A stretch of DNA of 64,000 nt from Hymenobacter arizonensis (GTDB lineage: Bacteria > Bacteroidota > Bacteroidia > Cytophagales > Hymenobacteraceae): positions 1-64,000 of the forward strand of contig NZ_FOXS01000005.1 in assembly GCF_900115775.1 (NCBI RefSeq), in the 5' to 3' direction. The notes under the pieces are model-generated. The model was given only the letters and a program-made list of their open reading frames with translations. It was not told the origin of the DNA and ran no database searches. The stretch's first letter is position 1. Every line of letters begins with the position of its first letter. Both the position numbers and the translations under genes were made by a program. This document shows, one piece after another, positions 18,049-24,646 of this stretch.

Positions 18049-19101
18049 CTAGATACCGAGCACGGTATTGTTGAGGGTGGGGTTGGGGGCGGTGGCGGCA
18101 AAGTCGTCAAAGGCCTTGTCGGTGACCCGAATGATGTGGTCGCGGATGAAGGCGGCGCCTTCGCGGGCTCCGTCTTCCGAATTTTTGATGGCGCATTCCC
18201 ACTCCAGCACGGCCCAGCCGGGGAAGTCGTACTGCGCCAGCTTGCTAAAAATGGCCTTGAAATCAACCTGTCCGTCGCCGAGCGAGCGGAAGCGACCGGC
18301 CCGGTTCAGCCAGGGCTGGTAGCCGCCGTACACGCCCTGCCGCCCCGTGGGGTTAAACTCGGCGTCCTTGACGTGGAACATGCGGATGCGCTCGTGGTAG
18401 ATGTCGATGTACGCCAAGTAATCGAGGCACTGCAGCACAAAATGCGAGGGGTCGTAGAGCAGGCAGGCCCGCGGGTGTTGGTTGACTTCATCCAGAAACA
18501 GCTCGTAGCTCACGCCGTCGTGCAGGTCCTCGCCGGGGTGGATTTCGTAGCACACATCCACCCCACACTCGTCAAACGCGTTGAGGATGGGCGTCCAGCG
18601 ACGACCCAGCTCCGCGAAGCCGGCTTCCACCAGCCCGGCCGGCCGCTGGGGCCAGGGGTACACCGTGGGCCACAGCAACGCCCCGCTGAACGTGGCGTGG
18701 GCCTGCAGGCCCAGGTTCTGCGACGCCTTGGCGGCGTACTTCAGCTGCTGCACGGCCCACTTCTGCCGCTCGGCGGGGTTATTGCGGTAGGGCTCGGGCG
18801 CAAAGCCGTCGAACAGTTGGTCGTACACCGGGTTCACGGCCACCAGCTGCCCCTGCAGGTGGGTCGAAAGCTCGGTGATTTCCAAGCCTGCGGCGTTCAC
18901 CACGCCCTTGATTTCGTCGGCGTAGGTTTTGCTCTCGGCCGCCTTTCGCAGGTCGATGAAGCTGGGGTCGCTGGTCGGGATTTGCACCCCCTGAAACCCC
19001 AGGTTTTTAGCCCAGGCGCAAATGCCTTCCAGGGTGTTGAATGGCGCTTGGGCACCCATGAACTGGGCCAGGAAAACAGCGGGTCCTTTGATGGTTTTCA
19101 T
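18049..19101 (-). CDS. Cytoplasmic sugar isomerase/epimerase-like TIM-barrel protein
   Basis: Protein of 350 residues; ATG 19101 (MKTIKGPAVFLAQFMG) is the sensible start, as the upstream extension overlaps the previous gene. No signal peptide. It is a longer AP-endonuclease-2 TIM barrel with FNTLEGICAWAKNLGFQGVQIPTSDP, CYEIHPGEDLHDG, CLLYDPSHFVLQ and the FHVKDAEFNPTG metal/substrate region. It lies 7 bp after a Gfo/Idh/MocA gene, a pairing common in Bacteroidota sugar-oxidation clusters where the oxidoreductase and the isomerase-like protein act on the same modified sugar. Substrate unknown. Confidence 0.88.
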   Translation of the reverse strand: MKTIKGPAVFLAQFMGAQAPFNTLEGICAWAKNLGFQGVQIPTSDPSFIDLRKAAESKTYADEIKGVVNAAGLEITELSTHLQGQLVAVNPVYDQLFDGFAPEPYRNNPAERQKWAVQQLKYAAKASQNLGLQAHATFSGALLWPTVYPWPQRPAGLVEAGFAELGRRWTPILNAFDECGVDVCYEIHPGEDLHDGVSYELFLDEVNQHPRACLLYDPSHFVLQCLDYLAYIDIYHERIRMFHVKDAEFNPTGRQGVYGGYQPWLNRAGRFRSLGDGQVDFKAIFSKLAQYDFPGWAVLEWECAIKNSEDGAREGAAFIRDHIIRVTDKAFDDFAATAPNPTLNNTVLGI

Positions 19102-19108
19102 AGGTAGT

Positions 19109-20260
19109 TTAAACGGCGAAATCGGTCCATTTCTGGTCGGAGTGGCCCGAGGCAATAACGTTTTCGATGAAGGCCATGCCCCGCACGCCTTCTTCCAGGC
19201 TCGGATAGTCGAGCGCCTCGGGCGGGGCTGGCTGACCGGCTAGCTCGGCCTGTAGGGTCAGGGCAAAGTTGCGGTAGAGGTTGGCGAAGGCTTCGAGGTA
19301 GCCCTCGGGGTGGCCGGCGGGCGTGCGGGCGTTGTGCTGCGCAAAAGAGCCCACGTAGCCCGTTCCCGTCCGCCGGATTTCGGCGGGCCGGTCGGGCCAG
19401 CGCACTAGCAGGGTGTTGGCGTCGGCCTGCTGCCAGTCGAAGCCGCCCCGCTCGCCGTAGGCCCGGATGCGCACGTTGTTTTCTTCGCCGGCCGCCACCT
19501 GCGTGGCCACCAGCACGCCACTGGCGCCGCCCGAGAGCTTGAGCAGCACGGCCCCGTCGTCGTCGAGCCGGCGGCCGGGCACCACCACGTTGATGTCGGC
19601 GCAGAGCCGCTCCACTTGCAGGCCGGTCACGTACTCCAGCAGGTTGAAGGCGTGCGTGCCGATGTCGCCCATGGCCCCGGCCACGCCGCTGCGGGCGGGG
19701 TCGGTGCGCCAGGCGGCCTGCTTGTTGTCGCCGCCTTCCTCAAAAGCGCTAAGCCAACCCTGGGGGTACTCCACGTACACCTTGCGGATGGGCCCAAACG
19801 TGCCCGCGGCCACCAGCTGCCGGGCTTCTTTCACCATAGGGTAGCCGCTGTAGGTGTGCGTCAGGCACAGCTTTTTGCCGCTGCCGGCCGCCACTTGCTG
19901 CAGCTGCTTGGCTTCGGCCAGCGAGAAGGTCATGGGCTTGTCGAGGATGACGTGGAAGCCGCTTTCCAGGGCTTGTCGGGCGGGTTCGAAGTGCAGGTGG
20001 TTGGGCGTGACGATGGCCACCACCTGCACCCGCTCGGCTTCGGGCCGCTGCTGCTCCTGCGCCAATAGCTCCTGGTAGGAGGCGTACACGCGGTCGGGGG
20101 CCAGGCCGAGCAGCTGGCCGGTGGCGCGGGATTTCTCCGCGTCGCTGCTGAAGGCACCGGCCGTGAGCTCATACAAGCCATCAAGGGCGGCGGCCATGCG
20201 GTGGATAGCGCCGATATAGGCTCCCTGTCCGCCGCCAATCATGCCCAATCGTATTTTCAT
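19109..20260 (-). CDS. Gfo/Idh/MocA family NAD(P)-dependent oxidoreductase
   Basis: Protein of 383 residues without signal peptide. The N-terminal Rossmann fold opens with LGMIGGGQGAYIGAIHR; VAIVTPNHLHFEPA and DKPMTFSLAEAKQL follow, the latter containing the usual EKP-like (here DKP) catalytic lysine. The C-terminal alpha/beta domain runs from about 135 with GDIGTHAFNLLEYVTG, carrying the conserved His. Members reduce or oxidise sugars and inositols at one hydroxyl. With the TIM-barrel partner 7 bp downstream it could interconvert 3-keto sugars and normal sugars in the cytoplasm after import by the nearby MFS permease. Confidence 0.92.
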   Translation of the reverse strand: MKIRLGMIGGGQGAYIGAIHRMAAALDGLYELTAGAFSSDAEKSRATGQLLGLAPDRVYASYQELLAQEQQRPEAERVQVVAIVTPNHLHFEPARQALESGFHVILDKPMTFSLAEAKQLQQVAAGSGKKLCLTHTYSGYPMVKEARQLVAAGTFGPIRKVYVEYPQGWLSAFEEGGDNKQAAWRTDPARSGVAGAMGDIGTHAFNLLEYVTGLQVERLCADINVVVPGRRLDDDGAVLLKLSGGASGVLVATQVAAGEENNVRIRAYGERGGFDWQQADANTLLVRWPDRPAEIRRTGTGYVGSFAQHNARTPAGHPEGYLEAFANLYRNFALTLQAELAGQPAPPEALDYPSLEEGVRGMAFIENVIASGHSDQKWTDFAV

Positions 20261-20342
20261 AAAAGCTTGTTATTTGTAGTGTTACGGGTGTATTATTCCT
20301 TAAGCATGTTCCTTAATTAAAAAAACCGGTCCTTTCTTGACC

Positions 20343-20544
20343 GTCATGTCGAGCGCAGCCGAGACATCTTGCGTGCAACGGTAATCCAACTGCCTGTCAT
20401 GCTGAGCTCGCGAAGCACCTTATCCCAGCAGAGCTAATCGTTGAGGCATGAGAAGTTGCTTCGTAAGCTCAGCATGACAGAATTCAGCATGACAGATATC
20501 TAGCAACGAAGCGAGCGTCATGTCTCGGCTGCGCTCGACATGAC
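20343..20544. repeat. Composite nested hairpin repeat, second copy
   Basis: Outer arms 20343-20367 and 20520-20544 are perfect over 25 bp (core GTCGAGCGCAGCCGAGACA). The inner hairpin is about 20394-20424 with 20450-20480. Loop text is shared with the copy at 17328-17528, including the CAGCA...CTAATCGTTGAGGC segment and TATCTAGCAACGAAGCGAGCG. This copy has a small tandem duplication of CAGCATGACAG at about 20471-20495. It lies upstream of the Gfo/Idh/MocA gene. Confidence 0.9.
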
Positions 20545-20603
20545 AGTCTTTTCATGCCCGACAAGGTGCTCTTTCTATTTAAAAACAAGTCTAATGCATT
20601 AGG

Positions 20604-20715
20604 CTCATGTGGCATCCGCGTGGCCGAAGCACCTCTACCGATTCGTTGCAGCGAATCAAGCATACCACCATACTCTTGTTGAAGAGATGCTTCGGTTGAG
20701 CGGAGGTCACATGAG
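20604..20715. repeat. Degenerate hairpin repeat of the GTCATGC family
   Basis: Bases 20604-20639 and 20682-20715 pair as an imperfect inverted repeat with the recognisable core CCGAAGCA.CTCT / AGAGATGCTTCGG. The ends read CTCATGTG / CACATGAG instead of GTCATGC. It appears to be an older, eroded member of the family. It sits at the 3' side of the MFS gene and, with the composite repeat, fills most of 20261-20735; I see no gene there. Confidence 0.65.
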
Positions 20716-20735
20716 GAGGATATTAGTTAGACGTT

Positions 20736-21986
20736 CTATACTTCGACGCGAACGTTGGCCTCGGCTAAGCTTATTTCTTCGGCTTTGGCTGGCACATTCT
20801 GGTCTTTAAAAAGGAGCAGGAACACGGCCAGCACGGCAGCAGCAATGCCGGCCGGAATCAGCCAGATGGTTTGCCAGTCGTGTAGGTCGGCGGTGGTTTT
20901 GTAGGCGTCCACAATCTGGCCCGAGAGCAGCGAGCCAATCAGCATGCCCACGCCGTAAGTGGCCAGGGTAATGAAGCCCTGGGCGGCGCTCTTGGACTGT
21001 TCGCCGGCGAGGTTGTCGGTGTAAATCTGGCCGGTGACGAAGAAGAAGTCGTAGCAAATGCCGTGCAACACAATGCCCGCAATCAGCATCCAGTAGGACG
21101 AGTTACCGTCGCCGTAGGCAAAAAACAAGTAGCGCACCACCCAGGCCAGCATGCCGATGGCCAGCATTTTCTTGACGCCCAGCCGGACGAAAAACACCGG
21201 AATCAGCAGCATAAACAGCACCTCCGACACCTGGCCCAGGCTCTGCACGCCGGCGGCCGATTTCATGCCCACTTCGTTCAAAAAGGGGTTGGTGAAGCCG
21301 TAGTAGAACGACAGCGGCACGCAGATGGCCACCGAGGCCAGAAAGAAAATAAGGTAGGAGCGGTTTTTCAGCAGGCCGATGGCTTCCAGGCCCAGGAGCT
21401 GGCCCACGCTGCTTTTGCCTTCTTTTTTGATGGGCGGAGTGGGCGGCAGCGTGAAGCTAAACAGCCCGAGCAGCGCCGAGGCGCCGGCCGCCATGCGGAA
21501 GGTGAGCACAAGGCTGCCGTTCTGCTCCCAGTTCAGCCAGCCGATGGTGAGGCCGGCAATAATCCAGCCCAGCGTGCCCAGCACCCGGACGTTGGCGAAT
21601 TCCTTCTGCGGGTTTTTCATCTGCCGGAAGGAAATGGAATTCACCAGGGCCAGCGTGGGCATGTACACTATCATGTAGCTGAGGATGTAGGGGTAGAACG
21701 CGCTGAAGTCGGCGGCCGACGAAGCCAGCCAGAGCAGGGCGGCTCCCAGCAGGTGAAGCACGCCGAGGATTTTTTGCGCCGAAAAGAACCGGTCGGCAAT
21801 CAGCCCGATAATGAAGGGCGCCACAATGGCCCCGATGGACTGGGTAAGAAACGCCGCGCCCACCTGCGTGGCGGTGGTGTTGAGGTTCTTGAGTAGGTAG
21901 GTCCCCAACGTCACGAACCAGGCGCCCCAGATGAAGAACTCCAGGAACATCATCAGGGATAATTTGAAGCGGATAGTAGGCGTCAT
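20736..21986 (-). CDS. MFS transporter, nucleoside/sugar:H+ symporter type
   Basis: Protein of 416 residues; ATG 21986 (MTPTIRFKLSLMMFLEFFIWGAWFVTLGTYL) gives the family's normal start directly in helix 1. About 12 transmembrane segments are visible. The FIWGAWFVTLGTYL opening and GICYDFFFVTGQIYTD are typical of the NupG/XapB-like nucleoside:H+ symporter family, whose Bacteroidota members are often in sugar-oxidation gene clusters rather than nucleoside operons. Here it sits between the Gfo/Idh/MocA gene and the GMC dehydrogenase, so it probably imports a modified sugar. A nucleoside substrate cannot be excluded. Confidence 0.87.
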   Translation of the reverse strand: MTPTIRFKLSLMMFLEFFIWGAWFVTLGTYLLKNLNTTATQVGAAFLTQSIGAIVAPFIIGLIADRFFSAQKILGVLHLLGAALLWLASSAADFSAFYPYILSYMIVYMPTLALVNSISFRQMKNPQKEFANVRVLGTLGWIIAGLTIGWLNWEQNGSLVLTFRMAAGASALLGLFSFTLPPTPPIKKEGKSSVGQLLGLEAIGLLKNRSYLIFFLASVAICVPLSFYYGFTNPFLNEVGMKSAAGVQSLGQVSEVLFMLLIPVFFVRLGVKKMLAIGMLAWVVRYLFFAYGDGNSSYWMLIAGIVLHGICYDFFFVTGQIYTDNLAGEQSKSAAQGFITLATYGVGMLIGSLLSGQIVDAYKTTADLHDWQTIWLIPAGIAAAVLAVFLLLFKDQNVPAKAEEISLAEANVRVEV

Positions 21987-22060
21987 GGGCAAGTGGATTG
22001 GGAATGGAAAGGTGATGAAGGCGCAGGACGAATCAGGCGGGGGGGATGGTTCAAGCAAGT

Positions 22061-22161
22061 GAACGTCATGCCGAGCGGAGCCGAGGCATCTCGCTCGCTT
22101 CGTTCAACGATTAGATTACTGCTGCACGCGAGATGCTTCGGCTACGCTCAGCATGACGTTC
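22061..22161. repeat. Hairpin repeat of the GTCATGC family
   Basis: Arms 22061-22094 and 22128-22161 pair with 3 mismatches in 34 bp, loop 33 bp. The left arm reads GAACGTCATGCCGAGCGGAG then CCGAGGCATCTCGC; the right arm ends ACGTTC followed by TTTT. It lies between the MFS gene and the upstream oxidoreductase small subunit gene. Confidence 0.9.
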
Positions 22162-22168
22162 TTTTACC

Positions 22169-22771
22169 TCAGGACGTAGCCCAGGCCCGGTCGCCTTTTT
22201 TGTAGGGCACGTCGCCGTCGTAGCGGCCGGGCACGGGCTGGTAGCGCAGGGCCTGGGTGGCGCCCACTTCCGAGGTGAAGTAGCCCAGCAGCGTGAGCTG
22301 CTTCATCATCCGGAAGTAGTGGCTGGGGTCGTCCGGGCGCTGGTTGGCGGTGAAGGCTTTTTGCTCGGCGTCGAGGGTTGTGAGCAGGGAGGTGCGCTGC
22401 TTGGCGTCGCAGGCCAGAAAGCCCTTGCCGTGCTGCTTCTGGCACGCCTCATCGAGCTTGGTAAGGCCGGCGAGGAAGATTTTCTGGTCGGCGGGAGCGT
22501 AGCAGTCGCGCACCATCACGGCCATAAAGCTGCCCACTTGCGCGGCTTTTGCACCCGGCGTGGCGGTGGTGGGCAGAATGGTTTCGCCGACTTCGTCGAG
22601 GAAGCTAACCTGGCTCGGGTTGAGGAAGGGCTTTTCTTCGGCAACGGGCTTGCCGGCTTTCTCCTCGGTCTTGGCGGTGGGCGAGGAGCAGCTGCTCAGG
22701 AAAAAATCGGCTCCGATAACGGTGCCCCCCATCAGGAGGGCAACGCGGGCGAGGGCGTCGCGGCGGTTCAT
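22169..22771 (-). CDS. Gluconate 2-dehydrogenase subunit 3 family protein (small subunit of GMC dehydrogenase)
   Basis: Protein of 200 residues. The N-terminus MNRRDALARVALLMGG is a twin-arginine-like leader, followed by a lipobox-like LSSC. The remaining part (FLDEVGETILPTTATPGAKAAQVGSFMAVMVRDCY ... YFRMMKQLTLLGYFTSEVGATQ) is the subunit-3 family. In FAD-dependent sugar dehydrogenases this subunit carries the export signal and takes the signal-less large subunit through the Tat system. It lies 12 bp after the GMC gene, consistent with a two-subunit complex. Together they would oxidise a sugar or glycoside in the periplasm. Confidence 0.92.
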   Translation of the reverse strand: MNRRDALARVALLMGGTVIGADFFLSSCSSPTAKTEEKAGKPVAEEKPFLNPSQVSFLDEVGETILPTTATPGAKAAQVGSFMAVMVRDCYAPADQKIFLAGLTKLDEACQKQHGKGFLACDAKQRTSLLTTLDAEQKAFTANQRPDDPSHYFRMMKQLTLLGYFTSEVGATQALRYQPVPGRYDGDVPYKKGDRAWATS

Positions 22772-22783
22772 AGTGGCGAGGAG

Positions 22784-24460
22784 TTAGAGGTTTTGCTTGT
22801 TGAGTTCGCTCACGGCGTGGTCCACGGCCCGGGCCGTGAGGGCCATGTAGGTCAGCGAGGGGTTTTGGCAGGCGGCCGAGGTCATGGCCGCGCCGTCGGT
22901 CACGTACACGTTGGGAGCGTCCCACACCTGGTTGTGCTGGTTGAGCACCGACGTTTTGGGGTCCCGGCCCATGCGGGCCGTACCCATCTCGTGGATGCCG
23001 CCGCCCATGTTGTAGCCGCTGTTGTAGGGCTTCACGTTCTTCAGACCGGCTTTTTCTAGCATCTCCTCGGCGTCCTGCATCATGTCGATGCGCATTTTCT
23101 GCTCGTTGTCGCGGATGGAGGCGTCGATGGCCAGCACGGGCAGGCCCCACTTGTCTCGCTTGGTTTTGTCGAGGGTCACCTGGTTGTCGTGGTAGGGGAG
23201 GGTTTCGCCGAAGCCTGTCAGGCCCATGGTCCACTTGCCCGGCTCGCTGAGTGCGTCCTTATACTCGCCGCCGATGTTCATCTCGGGGATTTCGCGGGCC
23301 CAGCCCTCGCGGCCGGCGCCGCCCTGGTAGCCAAAGCCGCGCAGGTAGTCGCGCTTGTCGCCGAACAGGTTGCGGAAGCGCGGCACGTAAATGCCGTTGG
23401 CCCGGCGCCCGTACACGTACTTGTCGTCGAAGCCGTCCACGTCGCCGCGGGCTCCAGCGCGGAAGTGGTGGTCCATCAGGTTGTGGCCTAGCGCGTTGCT
23501 GCTGCTGCCCAGCCCCCCGGGCCACACATCGGTGGCCGAGTTCATCAGCACCCAGGTCGAGTTCAGCGTGGAGGCGTTGAGGAAGATGACCTTGGCGAAG
23601 TACTCGTAGGTCTGGTTGGTTTCGGCGTCTAGCACTTCCACGCCCTTGGCGCGCTTGGTGTCCTTGTCGTAGAGAATCTTGGTGACGATGGAAAACGGCC
23701 GCAGCGTGAGGTTGCCGGTGGCCACCGCCGCGGGCAGCGTGGCCGACTGCGTGCTGAAGTACGCCCCAAATTGGCAGCCCAGCCAGCACTTGTTCTGGTA
23801 CTGGCAGTTCACGCGGTTGTGGTGGGGCTGGGTGATGTTGGCGGTGCGGCCAATCACCATGCGCCGGTGCTCGTAGTGTTTTTTGAGGCGGGCGGCCACG
23901 TGCTTCTCCACCACGTTCATTTCCATGGGCGGCATAAACTCGCCGTCGGGCAGCTGGGGCAGCCCTTCCTTCGAGCCGCTGATGCCGGCAAACTTCTCCA
24001 CGTAGCTGTACCACGGGGCCAGGTCTTTGTAGCGAATGGGCCAGTCCACGGCGATGCCGTCCTTGGCGTTGGCCGTGAAATCGAAGTCGCTCAGCCGGTA
24101 CGACTGCCGGCCCCAGGTGAGGGAGCGGCCGCCCACATGGTAGCCCCGGAACCAGTCGAAGGGCTTTATTTCCACGTAGGGGCTTTGTTTTTCGTCCACC
24201 CAGTAGCTCAGGTTGCTTTCGTTGAGGGTGTAGTCGCGTTTCAGCACGGGGTGGTCCTCTATCATCTGCTGGGTTTTGCCGCCGCGGTGGGGCAGCTCCC
24301 ACGGAGCCTTGGGGGTGTTCACGTAGTCCTTGACGTGCTCAATGTTGCGGCCCCGCTCCAGCATGATGGTTTTGAGGCCTTTTTCGGTCAGCTCTTTCGC
24401 GGCCCAGCCACCCGAGATTCCCGACCCAATGACAATGGCGTCGTACGTATTCTTATTCAT
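22784..24460 (-). CDS. FAD-dependent GMC oxidoreductase, large subunit
   Basis: Protein of 558 residues with no signal peptide. FAD-binding GSGISGGWAAKELTEKG is at about 12-28, and GGRSLTWGRQSYRLSDFDF is the second flavin block. Near the C-terminus lie the catalytic HEMGTARMG (after GYNMGGGI) and CQNPSLTYMALTARA. It belongs with gluconate/fructose/glucoside dehydrogenase large subunits rather than alcohol oxidases. With the Tat-bearing small subunit 12 bp downstream and a cytochrome c lipoprotein in the same run, it likely works in the periplasm passing electrons to the respiratory chain. Oxidation at C3 of a glycoside is the inferred reaction, based on the DUF1080 neighbours. Confidence 0.93.
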   Translation of the reverse strand: MNKNTYDAIVIGSGISGGWAAKELTEKGLKTIMLERGRNIEHVKDYVNTPKAPWELPHRGGKTQQMIEDHPVLKRDYTLNESNLSYWVDEKQSPYVEIKPFDWFRGYHVGGRSLTWGRQSYRLSDFDFTANAKDGIAVDWPIRYKDLAPWYSYVEKFAGISGSKEGLPQLPDGEFMPPMEMNVVEKHVAARLKKHYEHRRMVIGRTANITQPHHNRVNCQYQNKCWLGCQFGAYFSTQSATLPAAVATGNLTLRPFSIVTKILYDKDTKRAKGVEVLDAETNQTYEYFAKVIFLNASTLNSTWVLMNSATDVWPGGLGSSSNALGHNLMDHHFRAGARGDVDGFDDKYVYGRRANGIYVPRFRNLFGDKRDYLRGFGYQGGAGREGWAREIPEMNIGGEYKDALSEPGKWTMGLTGFGETLPYHDNQVTLDKTKRDKWGLPVLAIDASIRDNEQKMRIDMMQDAEEMLEKAGLKNVKPYNSGYNMGGGIHEMGTARMGRDPKTSVLNQHNQVWDAPNVYVTDGAAMTSAACQNPSLTYMALTARAVDHAVSELNKQNL

Positions 24461-24646
24461 GTTCAGCTAGCAAGTGGTGAGGGAATTGGAGCGGCGATAG
24501 CCGCGCGTATCATTCGGGCGTTGAGAAAAGAATCAGCTCGGGCAGGTTGTCATCGGCTCGGCTGCAAGGATACTGTGGGTGCCTGGCCCGGGGCTGTACT
24601 TCGGCGTTTTGACCACCGGGCGCAGGCAGAAAAACAGGGTGTCTAA

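Noticed and set aside
17328..22161. Possible CRISPR array from recurring GTCATGCTGAGC units
   Set aside because: Units occur as paired hairpin arms at kilobase distances, not as regularly spaced direct repeats, and no cas gene is present.
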